From: Fibrobacteria bacterium AD312 | GTDB taxonomy: Bacteria > Fibrobacterota > Fibrobacteria > Fibrobacterales > Fibrobacteraceae | Assembly (NCBI GenBank): GCA_001462345.1 | Contig: LIUM01000026.1 | Coordinates: 22,451-86,450 of the forward strand | Length of the DNA stretch: 64,000 nucleotides | Direction of reading: 5' to 3' | Part shown: positions 8,535-18,100 of the stretch, piece after piece | Layout: the number at the start of each line of letters is the position of its first letter | Numbering within the stretch: position 1 is the stretch's first letter | Translations under genes and position numbers: made by a program | Notes under the pieces: generated by a model | What the model saw: only the letters and a program-made list of their open reading frames with translations | What the model was told of the DNA's origin: nothing | Databases searched by the model: none

Positions 8535-9635
8535 TTACATCCAGCCACGATCAGACGTACCAGAAATACCTCTAATTTTAAGATCGAAATCATCTGGATT
8601 AGTAGCCGCTTTCATTGCCGTATCCAAGGATATTTTGGATTCGGAGTAAAGAGTTAAAAGAGCCTGGTCAAAAGTTTGGCTTCGATATTGCATATGCCCT
8701 TCGGCAATCGCTTGCTCAATCATTTCTACTTTTGTTTTGTCGGCAATATATTCCCGAATAGCTCCTGTATTCACAAGAATTTCTGCCGCAGGAACACGAC
8801 TAGTTCCATCACGTGTAGGCAAAAGACGTAAAGAGATAATACCCACTAAACATTCCGCCAAAAGCAAGCGGACTTCTTCATGTTGATGAGGAGGATACAT
8901 CGAAAGAATACGATGTATCGTTTCCGTGGCATTTGTCGTATGAATCGTTGCAAAAACCATGTGCCCTGTATCGGCAGCTGTCAAAGCGATTTGCATCGTC
9001 TCTAAATCTCTAATTTCACCCACAAGTAAAACATCTGGGTCTTGTCTTAAAGCGGAACGAAGAGCGTTTTCATAAGAATTAGTATCAACGCCTATTTCAC
9101 GCTGTGAAATAATTGATTTTTTATCACGATGAAGGTATTCGACAGGATCTTCCACTGTAATCACATTACACGTTTCTTCATTGTTAATATGATCAATCAT
9201 CGCCGCAAGACAAGTTGATTTTCCAGAACCTGTTGTCCCTGTAACAAGAATAAGGCCTCTCTTTTTTAAGGCTAATTCTTTAATGATCTCTGGTAATTGC
9301 AATTCTTCAAAAGTGGGTATTTTTGCTTTAATATGACGCACCACCATCGCAATAGTGCCTCTCTGGCGAAAAACGTTTACACGGAAACGCCCCATATCTC
9401 TAGCACCTACAGCAAAATCGCATTCCTTATCGCGTTCAAAACGTGCTTTTTGATCCCTATTCATGATATCATCTAAAAAAGAATCCATCATCACTGTATC
9501 AATTCTAACATCTGATAATTTTTGTAATTCACCATTAATACGATAAATAGGAGGAACACCAACACGAACATGTAAATCGGATGCCCCATGATTCACCATT
9601 TCACGCAATAAATGTTCTACACGAACGTCTGCCAT
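8535..9635 (-). CDS. pilT: Type IV pilus twitching motility ATPase PilT
   Basis: Cytoplasmic hexameric ATPase that powers pilus retraction. The 366 residues match PilT. Seen: N-terminal HGASDLHVRVG, Walker A GTTGSGKST near residue 137, the Asp box ITVEDPVEYLH, Walker B-like GEIRDLETMQIALTAADTGH and the His box FATIHTTNATE. It is the last gene of the minus-strand run, 12 bp after the TPR/acidic-repeat gene, suggesting that protein works with the pilus machinery. No other pilus gene is in the window. A PilU paralogue is possible, but length and motifs fit PilT. Confidence 0.95.
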   Translation of the reverse strand: MADVRVEHLLREMVNHGASDLHVRVGVPPIYRINGELQKLSDVRIDTVMMDSFLDDIMNRDQKARFERDKECDFAVGARDMGRFRVNVFRQRGTIAMVVRHIKAKIPTFEELQLPEIIKELALKKRGLILVTGTTGSGKSTCLAAMIDHINNEETCNVITVEDPVEYLHRDKKSIISQREIGVDTNSYENALRSALRQDPDVLLVGEIRDLETMQIALTAADTGHMVFATIHTTNATETIHRILSMYPPHQHEEVRLLLAECLVGIISLRLLPTRDGTSRVPAAEILVNTGAIREYIADKTKVEMIEQAIAEGHMQYRSQTFDQALLTLYSESKISLDTAMKAATNPDDFDLKIRGISGTSDRGWM

Positions 9636-9647
9636 AGCATATCCTTT

Positions 9648-11663
9648 TTAAGCGTCGCCGAACTTTTCATTGACTTGACGCTGAATATCACTTAAACGTT
9701 TTTGAAGATCTAAATCTAAAGGATTTTTTTTAATAAGGTCTTGATAAATGTTCAAGGCTTTAGAATAAAGACCTTGTTCAAAATAAATTTCAGCGAGAGT
9801 TTTTGTATTTAAATTTTCATCTAGAAGAATTTCATCTTGATCTAAAGAAGCAGATGGATTTTTCATCAACGCGACAGCCATTTCATCATCGGAATCGCCT
9901 GACATTAAAAAATCAACACCATCACGTTCTTTAGATTTTTCTTTAGGGAGATCGTCATCTTCATCTGAGGAGAACAGAGATGCAAAGGCACCTGATACTT
10001 CATCCTTGACTTCAATTGGGCGTATCGGAGAATCTAAATCACTTGAAGATAAAACAGAACTTTCTTTTATTTTTTCAACCGAGTCAAAGGAATCTATGGA
10101 ATCGTCATCCTTCCCAAAAAGAGCTGAAAATGAATGACCAACATCTTCTTCTATGGAACGGAGTATAGCCCCATCATTTTTTGGTTCTTCTGCATTTTGT
10201 ATTGAAGGTAATTCAAGATCGTCATCTTCTCCAAATAGAGCGGAGAATGAATTTTCAATATTATTCTTAACAATAGATTCATCGACAGGAACAGACTTAT
10301 TTTCCTTAGGTAAATCTAAATCGTCTTCACCAAAAAGAGCCGATAAGCTAGAATCCACAGCAGAAACAAATTCTTCCGCTTCATTTTTGGGATCTACTTT
10401 TTTAGGTTCCATTAGGAGACTCTTATCAATTTCACTTACAAGATCACTCTTTTCAAATGTATTTTCTAAAGTTTTTTCTTCTAAGTCATTGGATGCAGAC
10501 TTTTCAAACATGTTTTCGAAAGGTTTTTCTTCTAAGTCATTGAATGCTGACTTTTCAAATGTGTTTTCTAAAGTTTTTTCTTCTAAGTCATTGGATGCAG
10601 ACTTTTCAAACATGTTTTCGAAAGGTTTTTCTTCTAAGTCATTGAATGCTGACTTTTCAAATGTGTCTTTTGTTAAATCATCTGAAGCAGAAAATTCTTC
10701 TGGTAATTCATCTTGTCCAAAAATATCATCAAATGCACTTGAAAGACTTTGAGGCTTTTCTTCATCCACTTTTTTCGCAGGTTCAACAACTTCTTCTGAA
10801 ACAGTAGCCACAGGCTCTGGTTCAGGAACATCTTCTTCATCATCAATACTTGTTGGAATCTCAAAAGAAGCAAATGGAGACACCGTTTTTTCAGAAGGCA
10901 ACTCATCATCCATTCCAAACATACTTGAGAATGCAGACGAGACGTCATTTTCAGAGATGTCATCTCCCCCAAAAAATTCTGGAAGACTTTCATCAGCTCC
11001 AGATATCTTATCCATCACATTTACTAAAGAATTTTCTAAGCTTTCAAGAGAAGCATCTTCTGCGTTGTCTTCATCAGAAGGCAAAAGATTGCTAAGTAAT
11101 GAAAAAGGATCTTCATTTGATAAATCAGGAGGAGTAGCTAGAGCCACATTAGCCGCTTCTTCAGAAGGAATTTCAAAAGAATCGTCTTGCAAATCGACTG
11201 ATTTTGAAACATCATTAGAAACAGATTCTAATTCTTCAGCTTTTTCTTCAACAGCAATGTCTTCTGGAGGGATGAAAGTATATTCTTCTTTCCAGAAAGA
11301 ATCTAAAGGATCCATATCATGAACCATTCGATAGCAAAAATTTCTTTTGCCAATTTGGTTTATTTTATGGTAAGCGGCTCCTAAACGACGCCAAGCTGCA
11401 ATACAAAAAGGATCTTTTTTTACAATGAATTCACAGGCTTCAATAACTTCATCAAAGCGTTCTAAATCAAAATAAATAGCAGAACGAACTAATAGTCCAG
11501 GTAAATAATCGTGTAAATAGGATAGCCCTGTATTCACAGTATCTAAAGCAACATCTGGTTTACCTGCTTTACGTTCTAAGTCAGCAAGCCAAGCAAAAGC
11601 CAAAGAACTTGACTTTTTTCCTATTGCTTTTTTTACGCTTTCTAATGTCGCTGCCACAAACAC
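9648..11663 (-). CDS. TPR protein with long acidic disordered region carrying repeated FGxDD motifs
   Basis: A 671-residue cytoplasmic protein with no signal peptide. Residues 1-135 are TPR-like (SLAFAWLADLERKAGKPD, DPFCIAAWRRLGAAYHK). Residues 140-590 are strongly acidic and low-complexity. A short motif recurs six times there: SAFSSMFGMDD, SAFDDIFGQDE, SSLSALFGEDD, NSFSALFGEDD, HSFSALFGKDD and GAFASLFSSDE, usually followed by LP. A 17-residue unit (FEKSAFNDLEEKPFENM and variants) is repeated four times. The C-terminus (from about 610) is another TPR hairpin, TLAEIYFEQGLYSKALNIY. Layout recalls FimV-like pilus-associated scaffolds by analogy only. Placed 12 bp before pilT. Function unknown. 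Confidence 0.75.
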   Translation of the reverse strand: MFVAATLESVKKAIGKKSSSLAFAWLADLERKAGKPDVALDTVNTGLSYLHDYLPGLLVRSAIYFDLERFDEVIEACEFIVKKDPFCIAAWRRLGAAYHKINQIGKRNFCYRMVHDMDPLDSFWKEEYTFIPPEDIAVEEKAEELESVSNDVSKSVDLQDDSFEIPSEEAANVALATPPDLSNEDPFSLLSNLLPSDEDNAEDASLESLENSLVNVMDKISGADESLPEFFGGDDISENDVSSAFSSMFGMDDELPSEKTVSPFASFEIPTSIDDEEDVPEPEPVATVSEEVVEPAKKVDEEKPQSLSSAFDDIFGQDELPEEFSASDDLTKDTFEKSAFNDLEEKPFENMFEKSASNDLEEKTLENTFEKSAFNDLEEKPFENMFEKSASNDLEEKTLENTFEKSDLVSEIDKSLLMEPKKVDPKNEAEEFVSAVDSSLSALFGEDDLDLPKENKSVPVDESIVKNNIENSFSALFGEDDDLELPSIQNAEEPKNDGAILRSIEEDVGHSFSALFGKDDDSIDSFDSVEKIKESSVLSSSDLDSPIRPIEVKDEVSGAFASLFSSDEDDDLPKEKSKERDGVDFLMSGDSDDEMAVALMKNPSASLDQDEILLDENLNTKTLAEIYFEQGLYSKALNIYQDLIKKNPLDLDLQKRLSDIQRQVNEKFGDA
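10450..10663. repeat. Nested 51/102-bp tandem repeat inside the acidic-repeat gene
   Basis: A 102-bp unit starting TTTTCAAATGT at 10450 recurs at 10552 with very few changes, and its two halves (51 bp, 17 codons) are themselves related (TTTTCAAACATG at 10501 and 10603). The near identity of the 102-bp copies points to recent duplication; the length is in frame, so copy number can change without a frameshift. Confidence 0.85.
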
Positions 11664-11665
11664 CT

Positions 11666-11917
11666 CTATCTTTTCAAAATAATTGCTTCATCTGCTAATA
11701 AAACAGGAATGTTTTCAACTACTGGATATGCACGAGAGCCATCCTTGGTAACAAGTAGGCTATTCAATGGAGCTGTAATTACTTGTCCTGAAACATTTTT
11801 TAAAGTTTTTTCACTAATTTTTTGATTCAATTCTTTTAATAGAAGACCATCGGCTTCTGTTAAAGGAAGTTTTGTTTCTGGACAACATAACATTTGAAGT
11901 AAATCGGAATCAATCAT
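11666..11917 (-). CDS. Trm112/YcaR-like small protein
   Basis: An 83-residue protein resembling the Trm112 (YcaR) family, small zinc-ribbon-like proteins that in eukaryotes activate methyltransferases and in bacteria are poorly understood. Seen: LLQMLCCPETKLPL at the start and GSRAYPVVENIPVLL at the end, the typical family signatures. Bacterial members usually have C-P-x-C or degenerate Cys; here only the CCP pair is present, so zinc binding is doubtful. The start at 11915-11917 is chosen because AAAGGTG lies just before it. It ends 2 bp before the TPR gene, so both are cotranscribed. It often neighbours glycan or lipid genes, as here. Confidence 0.75.
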   Translation of the reverse strand: MIDSDLLQMLCCPETKLPLTEADGLLLKELNQKISEKTLKNVSGQVITAPLNSLLVTKDGSRAYPVVENIPVLLADEAIILKR

Positions 11918-11978
11918 AACACCTTTCTTTTCATACACTTATGATAAAAATAACATCATTTTAAGAAAACGCACGATA

Positions 11979-13487
11979 TTAATCGAGGTATTTTAGATTT
12001 ACGAGAGCAAAATCGCCTTTTTTCTCGCCATCTATCAATAAATACTGTTTTAAGGGCAAATCTTGAAGAATCAAATCATTAAAATACTCTCTATAACCAG
12101 AACGATTGGAGTAAATCAATAGTTCTCGACAACCTGTTCTCTGACAAATTGACTTAAGTTCATTGACATGCCCTAATAAATGCATTCTATTTTCATCTGT
12201 GGCTTGATCAGGAACTCCACTAATGCAACCTAAAATTTCCATCCCTGGGATCAAGTCATATTGATTAAACCATCGATGGAGAGAATCTGACGAACCACCT
12301 ACGATAATCGAGCGATGCCTTTGTTTTGAAAAGATGCGATAAAAATAAAGGCCCCAAAACCATATACGTCGCCAAAAAATAACGCCACCTAAAGCAAAAA
12401 AGACTGATGCGATAAACGCAGGAGGTTCATGCATATAAAAATAGGCAAATAAAGAAACCGCAATCTGAATAGGGAACAAGTATTTCAGATAATGTGACCC
12501 ATCTAATTGAGGCGAAGAATAATCTCCAAGACACATGAGAGGAAACCAAATAGATAGAGCTAACAAAACAGCAAAATCAAGAGAAATAGGCCCAGCTACC
12601 GCAAAAACAATACCTATATCAAAAATCATTTTCCAAAATTGAGGAATTAATCTTGAAAAAATACCTACGAGCGAAGCAAAGAAAATACCTATTGAAACTA
12701 AGAATAGAGGAATATGAAACTGTTTGTGTTTACGATTAAAAATAATCATCGCATTATAAAAATCTAAATACGATCTGAAACGTCTTGTTTTACTACTCTG
12801 CCCTCTAAAGTGAATAATATTGGTTTCAGGAAAATAAAAGTTTTTATAGCCCAGTTTTTTTGCACGAAAACAAAGATCTAGGTCTTCTCCATACATAAAG
12901 AAGGATTCATCAAATCCTCCTAAAGTTTTATATAATTCATCACTGATACAAAAAAAGGATCCACTAATCGCATCGACTTCTGTTTCTTGATCTGGATCTA
13001 AATAAGTCATGTTATACGATGCAAAAAAACGACTTTTGGGAAATAATGAAGCAAGGCCAATAGTCTTAAAAATAGCGGCTAAAGGTGAAGGGAATGCTCT
13101 TCGACAGGCCCACTGAAGAGAGCCATCTTCATTTAATATTCGGCACCCCACAAGACCCGCTTTTGGCTTTTCTTGAATATACTTGAGCGTCTTTGAAAAG
13201 GCCGTTTTAGAGACAATCGTGTCAGGATTGATAAAAAATAAATACGGCTTGGTAGCGTGAGTCGCAGCCAAATTACAGCCACGTCCAAAGCCTAAGTTTT
13301 CCTTAGACTCAAGCCAAATGACTTCTGGAAACATTTCCTTAACTTCAGTCGTCAATGGATACGGAGATCCATTGTCTAACACAATAATTTCTGAATCAAT
13401 ATCAATTAAAGCCTCTCTTACGGAAGCTAAACACGCAGGAATAAAATCTCTTGAGTTATATGCAATAATAATAACAGAACAAGGCAT
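11979..13487 (-). CDS. Family-2 glycosyltransferase fused to membrane segments and a CoA_binding_3-like domain
   Basis: A 502-residue protein. Residues 1-250 form a GT-A glycosyltransferase of the rhamnosyltransferase (WbbL-like) type: IIAYNSRDFIPACLASV, nucleotide-sugar region IIVLDNGSP, ENLGFGRGCN, INPDT as the DxD equivalent, and MYGEDLDLCFRAKKLGYK. Residues 265-385 hold about four or five membrane segments. Residues 390-502 (SIIVGGSSDSLHRW..., LLGHVNELKSIC, ELLIYSNRSG) resemble the Rossmann-like domain of polyprenyl glycosylphosphotransferases (WbaP/EpsL type), but the catalytic transferase domain is missing. Its start overlaps the end of the Dpm1-like gene by one base. Likely adds a sugar to a lipid-linked glycan at the inner membrane; donor unknown. 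Confidence 0.75.
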   Translation of the reverse strand: MPCSVIIIAYNSRDFIPACLASVREALIDIDSEIIVLDNGSPYPLTTEVKEMFPEVIWLESKENLGFGRGCNLAATHATKPYLFFINPDTIVSKTAFSKTLKYIQEKPKAGLVGCRILNEDGSLQWACRRAFPSPLAAIFKTIGLASLFPKSRFFASYNMTYLDPDQETEVDAISGSFFCISDELYKTLGGFDESFFMYGEDLDLCFRAKKLGYKNFYFPETNIIHFRGQSSKTRRFRSYLDFYNAMIIFNRKHKQFHIPLFLVSIGIFFASLVGIFSRLIPQFWKMIFDIGIVFAVAGPISLDFAVLLALSIWFPLMCLGDYSSPQLDGSHYLKYLFPIQIAVSLFAYFYMHEPPAFIASVFFALGGVIFWRRIWFWGLYFYRIFSKQRHRSIIVGGSSDSLHRWFNQYDLIPGMEILGCISGVPDQATDENRMHLLGHVNELKSICQRTGCRELLIYSNRSGYREYFNDLILQDLPLKQYLLIDGEKKGDFALVNLKYLD

Positions 13488-14200
13488 TATGCCAAACCTA
13501 ATCGAAGTTTTAATACTAAGAAAAATGCTTCTGAAATAATTCCACCACTCATTTTTGAAGCACCTCGTGTTCTATCGGTGAACACGATTGGTATTTCAGA
13601 AACACGTAATCCTTTTTTCCAAATCTTAAACGTTGTTTCTATCTGAAAGCAATAGCCATCACTTTTCATATCAGATAGATTTAAAGCTTCAAGAGCTTCT
13701 CTTCGAAAACACTTAAACCCACCAGTAGCATCACTTACAGGCAATCGAGTCACTATACGCGTGTATAAATTAGCCCCATAACTTAAAATCAATCGTTTCA
13801 TGTCCCAGTTAACAACGCTAATTTTTCGATCTAAATAACGACTACCTAAAACCAAATCACTAGTCTCGGCCTTTTCTAAAAAGCGAACTAAATCTGTAGG
13901 AGCATGACTAAAATCTGCATCCATTTCAAAAATTCGTTCGAAACCCTGTTCTAAAGCCCACTTAAATCCCATAACATAAGCAGAACCTAATCCCAGTTTA
14001 CCAGAACGACGTAATATATGAATACGAGGATTTTCATCCGACATTTTTTGAACGATATCACCAGTACCATCAGGTGAATTATCATCTACTACTAATACTT
14101 CTATACACTCGTGTTGAGATAAAATTACTGGCAAAATAAGAGAAATATTCTCTTTTTCATTGTATGTTGGAACAATGACTAGACTTTTAGGATATTTCAT
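13487..14200 (-). CDS. Polyprenyl-phosphate mannose synthase (Dpm1-like glycosyltransferase)
   Basis: Transfers mannose (or another hexose) from a nucleotide sugar to polyprenyl phosphate. The 237 residues lack C-terminal membrane segments, as in human DPM1. Seen: LVIVPTYNEKENI (residues 6-18), VLVVDDNSPDGTGDIV, GLGSAYVMGFKWAL, the metal-binding EMDADFSH (DxD type), and FKCFRREALEAL with GYCFQIETTFK, all hallmarks of Dpm1. The internal ATG at 14198-14200 is preferred because GGAG lies 7 nt upstream. It overlaps the preceding glycosyltransferase gene by 14 bp. Its product is a plausible donor for the DUF2723 protein in the same run. Confidence 0.85.
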   Translation of the reverse strand: MKYPKSLVIVPTYNEKENISLILPVILSQHECIEVLVVDDNSPDGTGDIVQKMSDENPRIHILRRSGKLGLGSAYVMGFKWALEQGFERIFEMDADFSHAPTDLVRFLEKAETSDLVLGSRYLDRKISVVNWDMKRLILSYGANLYTRIVTRLPVSDATGGFKCFRREALEALNLSDMKSDGYCFQIETTFKIWKKGLRVSEIPIVFTDRTRGASKMSGGIISEAFFLVLKLRLGLA

Positions 14201-15143
14201 ACGGTTTCTCCAAAGGGAGTGTAAGCTCAGGAAGTACTTCAGCAACTGGATATGTCTGTTTTTTATTTTGGTTCATCATCTCTCCTAATAAGCCAAGAGA
14301 AATAAACTGAACGCCCATTACAAGAGAAAAACCACCCATGAGTAGTAACGGACGAACACGAAGAGCTCCTGTTTGAAGCCACTCGATTCCAAAATAGCCT
14401 GTAATACCAAGGCCACAAAATACAAAAAGTAAACCGATCAGACCAAAAAAGTGAAGGGGCTTTGCACCGAAACTTTTTAAGAATAATAATGTCAATAAGT
14501 CTAAAAAACCTGAAACCAAACGAGAAACACCGTATTTTGAAACACCATGGACTCTGGCTCTATGAGTCACTGGCATTTCAGTAATTCGGAAACCCTGCCA
14601 CTTCGCCATAACAGGAATAAATCGATGAAAATCACCATATAATGGGATGAAACGTACTACAGAACTTCGGTAAACTTTAATACCACAATTAAAATCATGG
14701 AGACGCTGACCACAAACAAATGATACAGTCAAATTAAACAGTTTAGATGGCCATGTTTTATGCCATGGATCATGACGACGTTTTTTCCAACCAGAAACCA
14801 AATCATAACCACTTTCCAAAATACGAATCATTTTAGGAATTTCTAAAGGGTCATCTTGTAAATCACCATCAAGAGTAGCGACATAATGCCCTTTCGCCTT
14901 TGAAAAGCCTAAGGAAAGTGCTGCCGCTTTTCCACAGTTAAATTGAAAACGATACGCACGGATAAAAGAATATTTACTTATTAATGAGGTCAAGACTTCC
15001 CAAGAATCATCTCGACTTCCATCATCAATAATGATCACTTCATAAGAATAATGAGTGGGCTCTATCGCTGATACGATTTCAGCAAACAAATCAGCAAGAT
15101 TATCTGCTTCGTCTTTAATAGGTATAACAATACTTAAATCCAT
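14187..15143 (-). CDS. Membrane-anchored family-2 glycosyltransferase (ArnC/GtrB-like)
   Basis: A 318-residue protein of the polyprenyl-phosphate glycosyltransferase type. Seen: LSIVIPIKDEADNLADLF, VIIIDDGSRDDSW, GKAAALSLGFSKAKG, the LDGDLQDDP metal site, HDFNCGIKVYRSSVV and the RVHGVSKYG arm, then two C-terminal membrane helices (residues 232-255 and 268-292). GtrB/ArnC-type enzymes make polyprenyl-phosphate sugars on the cytoplasmic face for flippases and transferases that use them outside. Together with the Dpm1-like gene the locus could make two different lipid-linked sugars. It follows the DUF2723 gene by 14 bp. Confidence 0.85.
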   Translation of the reverse strand: MDLSIVIPIKDEADNLADLFAEIVSAIEPTHYSYEVIIIDDGSRDDSWEVLTSLISKYSFIRAYRFQFNCGKAAALSLGFSKAKGHYVATLDGDLQDDPLEIPKMIRILESGYDLVSGWKKRRHDPWHKTWPSKLFNLTVSFVCGQRLHDFNCGIKVYRSSVVRFIPLYGDFHRFIPVMAKWQGFRITEMPVTHRARVHGVSKYGVSRLVSGFLDLLTLLFLKSFGAKPLHFFGLIGLLFVFCGLGITGYFGIEWLQTGALRVRPLLLMGGFSLVMGVQFISLGLLGEMMNQNKKQTYPVAEVLPELTLPLEKPYEIS

Positions 15144-15157
15144 GGTTATCTCATTTA

Positions 15158-18100
15158 TTATTCTTGATTCTTTGTTGTTGAAGAATCAGAAATAGACGTA
15201 TCTTGAGCAGAGTCTTGTGATTCTATTTTCATAACAGGAGTCGCATCTGGAACACCTTGCATTGACTGAATGCTCATAGATAAACGTCCACGACCTTGAT
15301 GTTCATATTCAGGAACATTTAGAAGTCCTTTTTCTAAGTATTCCTTTGCTTTTTGGTATTGACCTGCTGCTTCATAAACAAAAGCTGCAGCCCAATAAGA
15401 ACGCCACTCATTAGGGAACTGATAAATTCCTTTTTCTAAATAATGAGAAGCTTGCTTGAGTTTTTCGTCAACCACCAACTTCTTCTCGACTGTATAAGGG
15501 CCCGACTTTCTAATCTCTACAATTTGCTCTCTTAAATTAAAGGCAATTTGCAAGTATAAAGAAGTATAGCTAGATAACAAACGTTCTGTTTCTGTATTAA
15601 TATAGCATGAGCCATCTCCAAGACAGCGGAATTTATAAACACTATCGATTAACTTGCCAGAACGCTCCATATCAAAGTCGTTCTGACGAGAAGTAAGATC
15701 CCCTTTAATAAAGTTATAAATTAAACCTTCTTGAACCATGTACTTTTCAAGCCCCATAAAGTTGGATGAGCCAACAGTTGTGGAGAAATGAATTGGACGA
15801 TCCATATTTTGAATAGCAAGGTCTATGACTAATTTATGTTGAGTTAACATTAAGCCAGCTCCAGAACGTTCTTGCCATTCTTTAAAGGCCGTATAAACTT
15901 GAAGCATCACTTTAAATTGCATTATTTTCGCGGAATCTAAAGGGACATTTGATTGAGTAGAATCAGAAGATTCCATTTCTTGAATTCTCTTTTCAAGAAT
16001 AGGGATCAAAGTATTCGCTTTTTTAATCCATGTAGCAGTCATGTGATTAGGGTTATTATCGGAAGCATCGCTGATAACCATGTCACGATCAATGCCTTCT
16101 TTATCATAACTTAATTTTAAAACTGGTTCATTTTCAAGCATCTGCTTGATGTACCAATCTGTATTACCAAGACTTAAATTGACAACACGCACGTCTTTAC
16201 GAATACCAGCCACTTCTTGAGCAAACCAAAGAGGGAACGTATCATTATCACCATTTGTAAATAAAATGGCATTTGGCCTACAACTCTGTAACAAGTTATA
16301 AGCATAATCCCATGGAACCCAAAGACCTGAACGATCATGTTCCTTATAGTTTGAAACGGAAGGAACGATAAGGGCCACTAGCGTTAAAACAGCTGCTACA
16401 GGAATTGTAAGAGACATTTGATAAAGAGCAACGAGTAAAACTAAAATACCTGCACCAATACCAAAAATGAGAGACATGAAAATAAATGCTGGTGTATAGA
16501 AATAATCACGTTCGCGAACTTCTAAATGAACAGGCTCAGGGAATGGAGGACGTTGCCCCACACGAGCATAAGCGTTTTCGATTTGTCTCCAGTTTTGCCA
16601 TACAGATGAATTTTCATACTTACGTACATCAGCTTCTGCCGCCGCAATAGCAGATGGATCTGCGTTATTATAGCGAAGATTAGAAACCGTCTGTTTTGCA
16701 CGTTCAATATTCTGACGCATATCAATCAAAGCATTTGCATTGGGCACAGAACTGATAGCGATTCCGCTTCGGTTAAGATCCGTTACATTACGAGACATGG
16801 CTTTCATCCAATAGTCATAATCTCGTTTTTCCATTCTGGTGCCATCGGCAAAGTTGATATAAAATATCAAGCCTAAAGAGCAAAGAACATAGAGCACAGA
16901 AAGGTATGCACCCAATTTGTGATGTCTGCGATAAACAAAAACGCATACAGCAATAATTAAGCCATTAAAGAATAAAAACCAAAGAGCTTGAACAAAAGTA
17001 TGATCTCCCATCACCGTCATTTGTGTAGGGAAATCGATACCCAAGCGAGTTTGTGGCTGATTTTCGGAAGCATCAAAAGAGTAAAGGCCCCTGGATGAAT
17101 TTACACCACCTACTTTGAACGGTAAATATTGAGCAATTTGATAACCACCAAAGCCCATATTTGGGAAACTTAAGATTTGATGAGAAAGTTGAGCTCGGCG
17201 ATAGAAAGCTCTACTAATCATGCTTTCAGAGCCATATTGTTTACGTTCAATAAAATTATTAAAAGCAACCCAATTTTCATCTTTTAATAAATTACCAAGT
17301 TGTAAATTTCCCTGTTCATCACGGATATTAATTTCTGGATTATTCTCATCAATAATTGGGTTTAACTCTGAACGAATAGGGATATATAAATGCGTGCTAT
17401 AACCAATCAAAGCCACAAATGTAAAAGCAAAAGCGAGTCGCACATAACGCATCACTGGAACAGAAAAAGGTTTTGTTAAAGTTAAAATGAGTAATGCAAG
17501 TAAAGTCACTAATGAAATAGAAATAAATCCTGAGACATAATAAATCACAGAACAAAGAAGTACACCTGTAATCCAGATAGGCGTTTTTTGTTTAATCTTA
17601 TTAAAATCAGCGATTAAAATTAAAACAAAAAGAGCTGGGATAGTAAGCATTGTATATAAGTGAGCGCCTACCCCTAAGAATGCGATATAACAAATAAAAA
17701 TTAAAATACGATCACCTTGTTCTTTTTCGCGACGATCATACCACACTAAACCAAGATAAGAAACCAAAACAAGGATAAACATGGCAACACCGTATACTTC
17801 AGCTTCCACGGCATTAAACCAGAATGTATCAGAGAACGTGAGTAAAAAGCCAGAGACTAAACCAGCGGTGCCAAGAACAATATAACGAGTAGTTTTTGAT
17901 AGTTTTGAGGCTAAAGAATCCTTAGCTAAAACCTTGGTAAGTAAGTCCCAAGCAAACAGCGAAATTAAATACACGGTGGCAGCAGAACTCACAACTGAAA
18001 TGTAATTAACTCTTTTTGCTATTTCTTCTACAAAAGGAAGAATCACTATTACAAATCGTGCAAAAAAGACAAAGAACGGAGTTCCAGGAGGATGAGGAAT

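Noticed and set aside
10153..10752. Long plus-strand frame (199 codons) opposite the acidic-repeat gene
   Set aside because: Antisense shadow of the Ser/Glu/Asp-rich repeat; its Ser/Phe-rich product mirrors the repeat codons and has no start signals.
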